NCBI GenBank assembly: GCA_947648255.1
Contig: CANSNA010000009.1
Location: 1-45,315, forward strand
Source: an uncultured Clostridium sp.
GTDB lineage: Bacteria; Bacillota; Clostridia; TANB77; CAG-508
Direction of reading: 5' to 3'
DNA: 45,315 bases
Under the pieces are notes generated by a model. That model saw nothing but the letters and a program-made list of their open reading frames with translations, searched no databases and was not told the DNA's origin. Below are positions 9,289-19,500 of the stretch, piece after piece. How positions within the stretch are numbered: the first letter of the stretch is position 1; the number at the start of each line of letters is the position of its first letter. Position numbers and translations under genes: made by a program.

Positions 9289-9317
9289 ATTATATCGTAA
9301 AATACAAATTATGTCAA
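9289..9317 (-). promoter_or_regulatory. Consensus promoter of the Wadjet operon
   Basis: On the minus strand, TTGACA (9317-9312), a 17-base spacer and TATAAT (9294-9289) match the sigma-A consensus perfectly. The expected start near 9282 leaves a leader of about 20 bases to jetD. A perfect promoter suggests constitutive transcription. Confidence 0.9.
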
Positions 9318-9338
9318 TATTTTTAAGATTTTTCGCAT

Positions 9339-9380
9339 TTTAAAAGAAGAATAAGAGCCCCAAGCTGCTCTTATTCTTCT
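9339..9380 (-). terminator. Terminator after the dnaG-rpoD gene group
   Basis: A 13-bp stem (gaagaataagagc 9346-9358 with gctcttattcttc 9367-9379) is followed on the minus strand by TTTTAAAA. It overlaps the end of the small gene at 9371-9701 and separates it from the Wadjet promoter. Confidence 0.85.
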
Positions 9381-9701
9381 CTTTCTCTATCTATTTCCTT
9401 TTTCTCTTCTTTTTCCTTTGCCTTTGCCTTTGTTTCTATTTTTGCAATTTCAGGTGTTACTATAATATTTTGTGTAAGTTTGCCTGTTACTATAATGTTT
9501 TCCCATCCACCTGTTCCTTCACCGTGAATTAGGCTTTCTCTTTCTTTTTGCAAAATAATCTGGCACTATTCTCATTGCATTTTTATATGCTTCACTAAAT
9601 GCTTTTCTTCTATCTGTATTGTCAGCTTGTATAATTGCATCTGGCTCTTGTACACCATCTGGGCTAAGTAGAGTTATTTTTTCCTTATCATCTTTTGTCA
9701 T
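9371..9701 (-). CDS. Unknown 109-aa hydrophilic protein with one CGG skip site
   Basis: Two short frames become one protein when the C of CGG at 9522-9524 is skipped: tca (C)GGT gaa gives KPNSGEGTGGWENII, whereas the unshifted frame stops at once (CGG TGA). The joined product has an N-terminal part with DGVQEPDAIIQADNTDRRKAF, a segment with two NIIVTxxxxxNIIVT-like repeats (ENIIVTGKLTQNIIVTPEI), and a C-terminal Lys/Glu-rich helix (KAKEKEEKKEIDREREE). (331-1)/3 is an integer. It starts 28 bases after rpoD and ends in a terminator, so it is probably co-transcribed with dnaG-rpoD. I do not recognise the family. Confidence 0.75.
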
Positions 9702-9729
9702 ATTACATCAAACTCCCTTCTAAAACTGC

Positions 9730-11044
9730 TTAATTCATATAATCTCTTAATTTCTTGCTACGACTTGGATGTCTAAGTTTTCTTAACGCTTTAGCTTCAA
9801 TTTGTCTAATTCTCTCTCTAGTTACCTCAAACTCTCTTCCTACTTCTTCAAGTGTTCTCGCTTTACCGATCTTCTAAACCAAATCTTAGCTTCAAAACCT
9901 TTGCCTCTCTTGGAGTTAATGTATTCATTACATCTTCTAATTGTTCTTTTAATAATGTATAAGCTGCTGAATCTTGTGGAGCTGGTGAATCATCATCAGG
10001 AATAAAATCTCCTAAATGGCTATCATCTTCTTCTCCAATTGGAGTTTCAAGAGAAACTGGATCCTGTGCAATTTTTTGTATCTCCATAACCTTATCAATT
10101 GGCATCTCAAGCTCTTCTGAAAGCTCTTCTGGCGTAGGCTCACGTCCTAATCTTTGAAGTAGATGTCTTGATGTACGTATTAATTTGTTTATAGTTTCAA
10201 CCATGTGCACTGGTATTCTAATCGTTCTTGCTTGGTCTGCTATAGCTCTTGTAATAGCTTGTCTTATCCACCAAGTAGCATAAGTACTAAACTTAAATCC
10301 CTTTTCATAGTCAAACTTTTCTACAGCCTTAATAAGCCCCATATTACCTTCTTGTATCAAATCTAAAAATAGCATTCCTCTTCCTAAATATTTTTTAGCA
10401 ATACTTACAACTAATCTAAGATTTGATTCAGCAAGTTTTTGTTTAGCCTCTTCATCTCCATTAATTATTCTTTGTGAAAGTTCAAGCTCCTCTTCATATG
10501 TAAGAAGCGAAATTCTGCCTATTTCTCTTAAATACATTCTAACTGGGTCATCTATATTGATTCCATCAAAATCATTAATTGCAGTATCACTAATATCGAC
10601 TTCTTCTATACTCTCTAAATCATCAATATCAGGTTCAATATCTTCAAAGTCATCTTTTAATAAATCAACCCCAATTTCCTCAAAAGCATCAAAAACTTTG
10701 TCAATTTCTTCTGGATTTATATCTTCAAGCTCTGTTGCAAGTTCTCCATAAGTAATGCTTCCCTTCTCTTTTGCTTTTGACAAAATCTTATCTACTTTTT
10801 CTTTATCAGTAAGCTGAGCTTCTTCCTTTATTTCGTCTTCTTTTTCTAAAGCATCCTCTTTAAGAGAAGTCTCCTTATCCTCTTTTATTGTTTTTCCCTT
10901 TACTTCACTTTTTGGCTCTTTTACTATTTCCTCATTTTTTATTTCCTTTGTAGAAGCCTTTTTACCTTTTTCGGCATTTGTTTTTGCTTTTTCATTTTCT
11001 TCAGCTTTACTTTTTTGAACTTTCTTTTCCTGTTCTTTACTCAT
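9730..11044 (-). CDS. rpoD: RNA polymerase primary sigma factor RpoD (sigma-A), one CGG skip site
   Basis: The housekeeping sigma factor, 437 aa. A Lys/Glu-rich N-terminal extension is followed by region 1.1 (about 95-145), region 1.2 ([14 protein letters not shown]), region 2 ([27 protein letters not shown]), region 3 and region 4. In region 4.1 at 9866-9868 the frame reads gaa gat CGG TAA, an immediate stop. Skipping the C gives [13 protein letters not shown], then region 4.2 [20 protein letters not shown], exactly as in the family. Without the skip the protein lacks the -35 recognition helix, and yet consensus -35 boxes are present in this window. CGT is used as arginine in the same gene. 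ATG 11044 follows AAAGGAGG; 12 bases separate it from dnaG. Confidence 0.97.
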
Positions 11045-11056
11045 TTTCGGCCTCCT

Positions 11057-12842
11057 TTACCTTAAACTAACTAATTTTTTACTTATCTCCTTTAGCCTTT
11101 CTCCAATATGAACTACCTCTTCTTTATCCAAAGTACCAGATACCATCTTTTTTAATATCATAGACTTTTCTTTTTGTAACTTTTCTCTAATAAACTTTTC
11201 AGTTATATCCTCTACAGCTTTATCTATATCACTTATGTCTAATTCTTTTGATAATATATATGTAATGTGACTCAAAAGTGCTTCATCTTCTTGAAAAATA
11301 CCTATCACATTAGTAATATCTCCTTTTTCTAGTTCTTCATACAAGATTTTAACAATTTTTCTGTTAATCTCATTTTGAAAATCCTCTGGTCTAATCTCAT
11401 CTTTAACTCTTTTATAAACTTCTTGCCCTCCATTTATCAAAAGAAATATCATCAAATTTTCTTTAGCAACACTTGCACTAGCATCTGGCTTTTGTGCCTT
11501 AGCTACATTTTTGGCAGCATTCGGTCTTTCAAGAATTTTCTCTTTCTTGGAATTTGCATATTCCAGTTTATTGATTTCTGCATATATGGCTTCTTTAGAT
11601 ATACCATATGTTTCAGCTATTTTGTCTATATACACTTCTTTTTCAAAGCTTGACTTAGTCCTAAGTAATATTTTACTAACTTCATTTAAAAACTTTATTT
11701 TATCATTTGCCTGATTTAAATCTAAATTTTGTTTTAAATTTTTGACCTTAAACTCAACCAAAGATATTGCATTTTTCAAATATACTCCAAACTTCTCACT
11801 TCCATATTTTGTAACAAACTCATCTGGATCTTTTGCACCCTCAATTTGAAGAATTCTAATATCATATCCAATATTTTGCAAAATCTCTAAGCCTCTCATA
11901 GTAGCACCTTGTCCAGCAGAATCTGCATCATAGCCAATTATTATCTTAGACTTATAATTCTTAAGAAGTCTACCTTGTTGTTCTGTAAGAGCTGTACCAA
12001 GAGATGCAACTGCATTATCAATTCCCCTTTGATGAAGAGACACCGCATCCATATACCCTTCTACCATTATAAAAAAGTCTTTTGCAGTTTTTTTTGCTAT
12101 ATTTAATGCATATAAATTTCTGCCCTTGTTATAGCATATTGTATCAGGTGAGTTTATATACTTAGGCTTAGAATCATCTAACGCTCTTCCACCAAATGCT
12201 ATAACCTTATTTTTTATATCTCTAATTGGAAACATAAGTCTTTTCTTGAAAGCATCATTTGGTACACCTGATTTAGACATCAAAACAAGCTTTGACTCAA
12301 ATATCTCTTTATCATTAAAACCTTGCCTTTTTAGCTCCTTATATAAATCATCAAAATTACCTGAGTAACCTATTTGAAATTTCTTTAAAGTAGCATTATC
12401 CATCTTTCTTTTCTTCACATATTCCTGAGCTTGTCTTGCATTTTGTCCATATAAATTATTATGAAAATATAAGGCAGCAGCTTCATTAACTTCAAGCACT
12501 TTTTCCTTCAAAGCAATTCTTTTTTGCTCGTCTTCACTAACTTGAATTTTAGGTAGAGTAATATTTGCTCTATCAGCAAGCATTTCCACGGCTTCTTTAA
12601 ATCCGATGTTTTCAATTTTAGTCAAAAAGCTTATCATATCTCCACCGTACTCCACAGCCAAAGCAATGGAAGATTTGTTTAGACTCTGAAACCGAAAAAG
12701 ATGGAGATTTTTCATTGTGAAATGGGCACAAACCGAAATAATTTCTGCCATGTCTTTTAAGTGCAACATATCCAGAAATCACATCTACTATATTAATGTT
12801 TGCCTTAATTTCCTCTATCAAGCCATCACCATATACCGCCAT
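11057..12842 (-). CDS. dnaG: DNA primase DnaG, one CGG skip site
   Basis: Primase, 594 aa, which makes RNA primers at the replication fork. The N-terminal zinc finger (C-x2-H ... C-x2-C: CPFH ... CFGC) is followed by the conserved GG-D motif. At 12645-12647 the frame reads gga gta CGG tgg; skipping the C gives [11 protein letters not shown], matching CGxGGD in primases, and joins the two fragments. The TOPRIM core follows ([29 protein letters not shown]), then the helicase-binding domain. ATG 12842 follows GGAAGG. Four other CGG triplets in the gene (for example aac atC GGa ttt) are out of frame and cause no shift. (1786-1)/3 is an integer. Operon with rpoD. Confidence 0.97.
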
Positions 12843-12864
12843 CTTTCTACCTTCCTTAAATATA

Positions 12865-12928
12865 TACATATATTATTCGACACATAATTTATAAATCCTT
12901 CAAACATTATGTCGATTAATTATATGTA
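12865..12928. repeat. Imperfect inverted repeat upstream of dnaG
   Basis: Arms of about 23 bases (tacatatattattcgacacataat at 12865-12888, in two parts tacatata and cgaca.ataat; attatgtcg and tatatgta at 12906-12928) flank 17 bases. The position, 23 bases upstream of the dnaG start, fits an operator or a structured leader. No regulator is known for it. Confidence 0.5.
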
Positions 12929-12970
12929 TGTAATAATTTTGACTATAATATGTAGTAAAAATAATGATAG

Positions 12971-13012
12971 ACGGAAAGAGATTATTAATGAATTCCAATA
13001 ATCTCTTTCCGT
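12971..13012 (-). terminator. Long hairpin between sodC-like gene and dnaG
   Basis: A perfect 16-bp stem (acggaaagagattatt 12971-12986, aataatctctttccgt 12997-13012) with a 10-base loop lies 26 bases beyond the stop of the SOD-like gene. The T-run is better on the plus strand (GTTTTTATT) than on the minus strand (CTATCATTATTTTTA), so it may act in both directions. Confidence 0.65.
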
Positions 13013-13037
13013 TTTTATTAATCATACACTTTAAATA

Positions 13038-13496
13038 TCATTTTTCAATTTTACCACATGCAATTTTAGTTCCAGAATTGCCACTTGGTTGAGTAGTAAA
13101 ATCATCTGGTGAATCATGAATTATAACAACTTTTCCTAATATATCTTTAATTTTAAACTTATTTATTAAAACAGTCATATATGCATAGCCATTATTTTCA
13201 ATTAATGGAGGAAGATCTCCCTTATGAAAAGGATGATAGCAATTAGTAGGATTTAAATGTGATTTTGCATTTGCAAATTCATCAGTTAAATTACCTGTGC
13301 AGCTTTCTCCTTCATGTATATGAAAACCAAAAAATCTTCCAGTGCAACTATCTTTAGACTGTGGTAAACCTTTTATTTTAGCAGAAATTAAAGTGCCCTC
13401 TTTGGTTTCTTTAAAAGTAACAATACCATTTATTTTAGGAAATTTCACTCCACCTTTTATATTAGCTTTAGCATCATAAAATATGTTTGATAACAT
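13038..13496 (-). CDS. Cu/Zn superoxide dismutase family protein
   Basis: A 152-aa beta-barrel protein of the Cu/Zn SOD family, which dismutates superoxide to oxygen and peroxide. Metal-ligand motifs are present: GFHIHEG (copper histidines), a long loop with CYHPFHKGDLPP (bridging and zinc histidines, zinc Asp) and VVIIHDSPDDFTT (last copper His). Cysteines in DSCTG/ESCTG and KIACGKI could form the structural disulphide. I chose ATG 13496, which has AGAGGTG at 6 bases; the longer frame from 13538 has no better site. No signal peptide is visible, so the protein may be cytoplasmic. It contains no CGG codon. It sits between glmM and dnaG as a single gene. Confidence 0.85.
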   Translation of the reverse strand: MLSNIFYDAKANIKGGVKFPKINGIVTFKETKEGTLISAKIKGLPQSKDSCTGRFFGFHIHEGESCTGNLTDEFANAKSHLNPTNCYHPFHKGDLPPLIENNGYAYMTVLINKFKIKDILGKVVIIHDSPDDFTTQPSGNSGTKIACGKIEK

Positions 13497-13582
13497 TGTA
13501 TGCACCTCTAATTTTAAACTATATAGTATTGTATTCAAAATAAGATTAAAGTGTTAAGAATAATTGTTACAATAAAAAATCC

Positions 13583-14953
13583 CTATCCTAATTTCCTCTC
13601 TAACAAATCAGCAACTTCTTTGGCCTTCATCAAAATATACTCCTGATCTTCACCTTCGATCATAACTCTTATCAAACTCTCTGTACCAGAAGCTCTTACT
13701 AAAACCCTGCCGTTATCTTTAAACTCTCTCTCAATTTCTTGTATCTTAGCACAAATCTCGCTATCTTCTTTATATCCTGCTTTTTTTTCATTATCTACCT
13801 TAGCATTAACTAGCACTTGTGGATATATCTTAATATCTTTTTTAAGCTCAGATAAAGTACATTTACTCTTAAGTACAATCAATGTAAGAAGTACAGATGT
13901 AAGAATTCCGGTCACCTGTTGGATTGTAATCTAATAAAATAATGTGCCCTGACTGCTCTCCTCCTAAATTATAGCCATTTTTCAACATCTCTTCTAAAAC
14001 ATATCTATCCCCTACTTTGGTCTGCACTAATTGTAGTAAATTCTTATCTGCAAATTTATTTAGACCTAAATTACTCATAACAGTTGCTGTAATTGTATCT
14101 TTCTTAAGAAGATTATTTTCTTTTAAATATTTAGCAAAAATTGAAAGAATAATATCTCCATCAATTGTTTCTCCATTTTCATCTACTGCAAGACATCTAT
14201 CTCCATCCCCATCATAGCTAATTCCAAAACTCAAATTATTTTCCTTAACAAGTTTAGAAATTTTCTCTATATGAGTTGAGCCACATTTCTCATTTATATT
14301 AATACCGATTAGGATTATTTTCTATAATTATATGTTTTATCCCTAAAGCATTAAAAATCCTTTCTGCAATATCTGATGTTGCACCATTTGCAGTATCAAT
14401 ACCGAACTACAAAATCATCTTTCATGTTACTTTTAATATCATCTCTAAAATTATCTATAAAAAATTCTAAATACTCATTTATTAAATCTTCTCTATTTTC
14501 ATTCTTTCCAATTTTATCTCCTACTGGTCTAACCTCAAAAACCTTATTTTTATTTTCCATTGCAGTTTCAATTTCTTCTTCTATATCATCATCTATCTTC
14601 ATTCCCTTATTACTGAAAAATTTAATTCCATTATATTCATAAGAATTATGAGATGCAGAAATCATAACACTTGCATCTGCATTTAACTTTCTTGTAAGAT
14701 ATGCAATAGCTGGGGTTGGAATCACTCCCAGATGAATCACCCTTGCACCATAACTTAAAAAACCAGCAGTCATACTGCTTTCTATTAAATCTCCTGAAAT
14801 TCTGGTATCTTTACCAATTAATATTAGTGGTTCATACTCTTTATTTTTGCTAAACACATACGCCGAAGCCTTTGCCACTTTATATACAAGTTCTGGTGTA
14901 AGCTCACTATTTGCAATTCTTCTAATTCCATCTGTTCCAAAATATTTTCTCAT
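13583..14953 (-). CDS. glmM: Phosphoglucosamine mutase GlmM, three CGG skip sites
   Basis: Converts glucosamine-6-phosphate to glucosamine-1-phosphate for peptidoglycan precursors; 455 aa after correction (family about 450). N-terminal [12 protein letters not shown], the active serine loop [13 protein letters not shown], the magnesium site YDGDGDR and the phosphate loop [12 protein letters not shown] are intact. The frame breaks at CGG 14402-14404 (gtt CGG tat tga, shift gives [10 protein letters not shown]), 14305-14307 (aat CGG tat taa, shift gives [15 protein letters not shown]) and 13908-13910 (gac CGG aat, shift gives PTGDGILTSV). All three restore known GlmM sequence with Gly. 1371 minus 3 is divisible by 3. 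A conventional caller would report three or four fragments and lose the piece between 14234 and 14396. Confidence 0.97.
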
Positions 14954-15029
14954 AAATTATGCTCCTATTATTTTTTATTATATTTATTTAATAACTTCTA
15001 AATTTATTACTAAATTTCCCATAAATTTA

Positions 15030-15055
15030 GACGCACCGATTTCTCGATTTGCGTC
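15030..15055 (-). terminator. Possible terminator after carD
   Basis: A 6-bp stem (gacgca 15030-15035, tgcgtc 15050-15055) lies 16 bases beyond carD. The T-run is weak on both strands, so this is a candidate only. Confidence 0.35.
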
Positions 15056-15070
15056 TTTCCCCTATATTAT

Positions 15071-15637
15071 TTAAGCTATAGTATCACTTTTTGTATCAAA
15101 AGGAATAAACTTATTTACTCCCTCACTTTCTAATGTCTCATCCACCTTAAATGATTTAAATGAATTTGATATTTTCTCATCTACCAAACCTTCAACTGTT
15201 TCTTGTGATGAAGACTGTGCAAGTGCAAGTTCACTAACTAAAATTTGTTTTGCATTAGTAAGCATTTTTTTCTCACCAGTAGATAGCCCTTTTTCTTTTT
15301 GCTTAAAACTCAAATTCCTAACTACATCTGCAACTTCATAAATATCGCCTGTTTTCATTTTATCCATATTCTCTCTATATCTCTTGTTCCAATTTAATTC
15401 TGACTGTGTCTCATCTTCACTCAAAATGTCAAATACTTTAATTGCCCCAGTTTTATCTATTATACTTCTTATTCCAACTTTTTCTGCTTGAGCTGTTGGT
15501 ATCATTACTTTAACATCACCTGGCAACTTAACTATGTAATATGCCTGTTTTTGTCCTAGTATATCTTTTTCTTCAATAGCGTCGATTGTTCCTGCACCAT
15601 GCATAGGGTAAACAATATAATCGCCTACGTTGAACAT
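15071..15637 (-). CDS. CarD/CdnL family RNA polymerase-binding regulator
   Basis: A 188-aa CarD-like regulator, which binds the RNA polymerase beta subunit and stabilises open promoter complexes. The N-terminal Tudor-like domain is typical: MFNVGDYIVYPMHGAGTI, then KQAYYIVKLPGDVKVMIP, followed by the helical C-terminal domain (NWNKRYRENMDKMKTGD, VVRNLSFKQKEKGLSTGEKKM, shown in parts). I chose ATG 15637, which has GAGGAAG at 8 bases, over the longer 15664 start. It has its own consensus promoter at 15682-15710. It contains no CGG in frame. Sigma-A-dependent genes, including ribosomal RNA, are the usual targets. Confidence 0.92.
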   Translation of the reverse strand: MFNVGDYIVYPMHGAGTIDAIEEKDILGQKQAYYIVKLPGDVKVMIPTAQAEKVGIRSIIDKTGAIKVFDILSEDETQSELNWNKRYRENMDKMKTGDIYEVADVVRNLSFKQKEKGLSTGEKKMLTNAKQILVSELALAQSSSQETVEGLVDEKISNSFKSFKVDETLESEGVNKFIPFDTKSDTIA

Positions 15638-15681
15638 AAACACACTTCCTCTCAATTTTGTCAAATTTTTCCGACATAATA

Positions 15682-15710
15682 ATTATACTATAAAATTTCT
15701 AAAAAGTCAA
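15682..15710 (-). promoter_or_regulatory. Promoter of carD
   Basis: On the minus strand TTGACT (15710-15705), a 17-base spacer and TATAAT (15687-15682). It lies between the thioredoxin-like gene and carD. Confidence 0.85.
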
Positions 15711-15736
15711 AGGAATTATGTAAAAAAAGTTTTATA

Positions 15737-16306
15737 CTATTTCACTATCAGACTATTAATTAAGAGTTTCATATCCTTTAAAGTTAGCTCTCCTCTATGG
15801 ATTGTATAAATGTGCTCTTCATTTTCATTTTTTATCATTTTATATCCGAAAGCCTCTGTCTCTGTTGATATATATGGCGTTCCATCACTATTAAATAAAA
15901 TTTGTATAGTTTGTTTTGAATAATCAAAATTATTCTCTTCAAGCAAATGCAAATATTTATCTGTATCAAGATACTTAACAAAAGCCTTTCCTCTCATCTC
16001 AAAGTTTAAAGTTTCCAAATCTTTCATCATAGACTTACAAGTTTCATCTTCTTTTGAACCACATTGTACAAATATTGGAAGCCTGTATGCTTTTAATTCA
16101 TCTATATTAAACCCTGTTTCCTCTGTTATATAAAGTCCAAATTTATCATTCGGATTTATAGTTTCTTCATTATGGCTAGTATTATCAGGAGAATTTTCTG
16201 GTTTTATGGGTTTGTTATCTTGCAAAATAATATTAATTACTATTAAAAGTAAAAGTATGATTAAAATTATTGATAATACTATTCCCTTCTTTGTCATATG
16301 TGTCAT
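15737..16306 (-). CDS. Membrane-anchored thioredoxin-like protein
   Basis: 189 aa: an N-terminal membrane segment (IVLSIILIILLLLIVINII) and an acidic/Asn-rich linker, then an extracytoplasmic domain. The domain resembles a thioredoxin-fold protein: LPIFVQCGSKEDETCKSMMKDLETL with two cysteines spaced C-x7-C rather than the canonical CxxC, then FVKYLDTDKY and TIQILFNSDGTPYIS like the later strands. The unusual cysteine spacing makes a standard redox role uncertain. ATG 16306 with GGAGGG at 8 bases is preferred over 16339. A CGG triplet (gct ttC GGa) is out of frame. Followed 27 bases on by the carD promoter. Confidence 0.6.
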   Translation of the reverse strand: MTHMTKKGIVLSIILIILLLLIVINIILQDNKPIKPENSPDNTSHNEETINPNDKFGLYITEETGFNIDELKAYRLPIFVQCGSKEDETCKSMMKDLETLNFEMRGKAFVKYLDTDKYLHLLEENNFDYSKQTIQILFNSDGTPYISTETEAFGYKMIKNENEEHIYTIHRGELTLKDMKLLINSLIVK

Positions 16307-16393
16307 AAGTTTTCCCTCCAAAAATACATGTTTTCCCATTTATATTATAACAGAGATTTTAAAAAAGTAAATATATTTTTTAGAAAAAATCTT

Positions 16394-16430
16394 ACTATTC
16401 ATAGCACCTAAAAAAAATGCTATGAATAGT
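16394..16430 (-). terminator. Terminator downstream of the glucan synthase gene
   Basis: A perfect 13-bp stem (actattcatagca 16394-16406, tgctatgaatagt 16418-16430) is followed on the minus strand by AAGATTTTTTC. It is the likely end of the long transcript that starts near 24640. Confidence 0.75.
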
Positions 16431-16432
16431 TA

Positions 16433-16510
16433 TTTGAGAGCATAATATCTGTTTTTTGTACAAGATAAATTATGAAAAGCTTGTACAAAAATAAATATCC
16501 TGCTCTCAAA
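16433..16510 (-). other. Two-part long hairpin, possible RNA structure
   Basis: Outer arms tttgagagca (16433-16442) and tgctctcaaa (16501-16510) enclose an inner stem tttttgtacaag (16453-16464) with cttgtacaaaaa (16480-16491). It lies between the glucan-synthase stop codon and its terminator. It may stabilise the 3' end of the mRNA, be a small RNA, or be a degenerate miniature element. Confidence 0.5.
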
Positions 16511-16553
16511 GTTAGGCGAAAACTCTCACCTTATTAATTAAATTACAGCTAAA

Positions 16554-19500
16554 CTAGATCACAACCTCAAGCTCATATATTCTAGAATTATCAATAAGCT
16601 TAACTTGCTTTTCCAGAATTTCTTCTCCATTTACTTTAAAGCTCTTAACAGTATTTAACCCATCATGACTTCTATTAATAACCTTAATATTATAAGTGCT
16701 AGAAAAATACTCATACCTTATATTATACTCATTTAAAGTAGTTGAAATACAAGGCTCTATTTTAAGCACACCGTTCATTTATCTTAAGCCCTAAAATATA
16801 CTCAATTCCTGCCTTATAAAACCAACTACTAGAACCAGTATACCAAGTCCAACCTCCACGACCAAGTAAATTAGATGCTCCATAAACATCAGCTGCAATA
16901 ACATATGGCTCAACCTTATAAACCGAAACCTTATCAATAGAATTTGAATGTTCAATAGGATTTATCATCTTGTATAACTCCATAGCCTTATCTCCAAAAT
17001 TCAGGTATGCAAAAGCAATAATTGCCCAAATAGCAGAATGAGTATATTGCCCACCATTCTCGCGAACTCCAGGAAGATAAGCTTTAATATACCCAGGTTC
17101 TAAGCCTCCTTTATCAAATGGAGGATCAAGAAGCTTTATAATACCGGGTCTTCTTATCAACCAAATGCTTCTCCAAATTCTGCATTGCAAGCTCTATCTT
17201 GTCTTTATCTCCTGCACCAGATATAACTGCCCAGCTCTGTGCAATACTATCAATTTTACATTCTTTATTGCAAGAAGCTCCGAGGCACTTGCCATCATCC
17301 ATAAACGCTCTTTTATACCATTCTCCATCCCAAGACGAATTATTTAGTGCAAATTTTAACTCATTCCTAATTACTTCATACTTTTTAATATACTCAAACT
17401 TTCCGAGAAGCCTCACATACCTTATTAAACTTACTTAAAACATCATACAAGAAAAATCCAAGCCATACACTCTCACCTCTACCTTTGTTTCCAACTGTGC
17501 TAAATCCATCATTCCAATCACCGAGAACCAATTTTAGGAAGACCATGTTCTCCAAAATCAAGCGACTTCTCTATTGCCCTTATAGCATGCTTATAAATAC
17601 TTTCTCTTAAATTACTTTCCTCATGAATATCATACTTTTCATCTTCTCCAAAATTCAGCAAATTCCCTTGCAAATATGGTACTTCTTCATCAAGTATACT
17701 ATAATCTCCTGTAAACAAAATATATTCACATACAGCATAAGGTAGCCACAAAAGGTCATCTGAAAATCTAGTTCTAATACCTCTTTTAGTTTCATCATGC
17801 CACCAATGCTCCACATCTCCTTCTTCAAACTGATGCCTTGCATGTTTTAATATCTGTTTCTTTAGCATATTTATATCTATATATTTACAAGACAAACTAT
17901 CTTGAAGCTGGTCTCTAAATCCAAAAGCACCTCCAGATTGATAGTATGCACTCCTTGAATATAGCCTTGAGCTAATTGTTTGATACATAGCCCAGCCATT
18001 TAGCATAAAATCTAATTCTTCATTATTGGTCTTAACTTGAACCTTTCTTAAAGTCTCTCTCCAATGCTCTTTTACATCTCTTAAATAAATGCTTGCATTC
18101 TCTACATTTTTATACTTTTCTAAAACTCCATATATAGAGCTTTCTTCTTCCTCTTCTCCAAGCATTAAAACTATTTTCTTTTCTTCAAAAGCATCAAGAT
18201 CTACTTCGAACTCAAGTGCAATGCAAGAAGGTACTCCTAAAGCATTTTCCATGCTTAGTCTTTCCCCATATATACCACTTGGATTATATAAATCTCCTTT
18301 TCCTAAAAAGCTTAAATTATTCCCCGTATATGACCTTACTTTTTCACTACTTGAAATAAATACATTTTTAGATAAAGTCTCACCATAAATATTTTTTGCA
18401 AAAAGCACATTATTTGTTTCATCAAACCTTAATTTAATATTTCCACTTGTCTTTATCTCATCCTCTCCAAGCACCGGTTTTATATAATAAACAAATTTTA
18501 TTCTTCTCTTGTTTGCTAAAGTATTTTTAAGCCTAATAATATTTACCTTCAAAGAGTCTTTCCTTGGAACAAAAGTCTCTGTTTCTTGAATTAATCCAAG
18601 ACTTGAATGATATCCTTTTACATACCCAAAACCATATATCATATAATAGTCTCTATCATCAGGCATAACATTTGCATTCAAAGTCCAAGCATTTCCAAGT
18701 TCTACATCTCTTAGATAAATTATTTCACTTGGTACATCATTGCTTGGGGTATTTGCCCAAGCGGAAATTCTATTTAATCTGCTATTTTTACTATAGGTAA
18801 ATCCTCCCATATTGTTAGTTATGATGCTTCCAAATTTTTCGTTTGCAAGTATATTACTCCATGGTGTAGGTGGGAAAATATTTTTATTTTGTCTTATAAT
18901 ATATTCTTTTCCATCCTCTGAAAACCCACCAATACCATTATAAAACTTCAACTTTTCTATATCAATATTGGGTTTAATTTCTTCAAAATCCGCTTCATTA
19001 ATTGCCTTTTTACTATTATCATAAAAAGCTAATTTAACTTTTTCTCTATATCTATCTTCTGTTTCTCTTATTTGCTCTCCGCACACTTCCTTTAGAGCAA
19101 TTTATTATAATACTTGCCTTAAATTTAAATAAATCCTCATCTTCAATTTCATTTGCATTTAATAAAAATATTCCGCCACTTATATTTTGTAAATACCCAA
19201 TTTGCAAATTCAAAATCTCTTGCACTAGCTGGTCTTTCACATATCTTTCATACACATTTTTTTCATAATCTAATATACAAAGGTCTGTTTGAATTCCTTT
19301 TACTCTGAGTAGCTCATGAACTTTTAGCATCTCACGAGCAATATCTATATCTCCTGCATATTTTATAACAACTAATATAATTGGTATATCCCCAGAAATT
19401 CCATATTTCCAAAAATCACTTTGCTTATACTCTTTGTCAGCTAAATATTCAAGATACAAAGACCTCATTGGATTTTCATGCATTATATAAGGAAGAAGAA

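Noticed and set aside
19079-19086. A separate gene starting at 19086 with a C-terminal sugar phosphorylase only
   Set aside because: The GTG there lies inside the CGG junction; the upstream frame joins it through the skip with continuous family sequence, so it is part of the 2683-aa protein.
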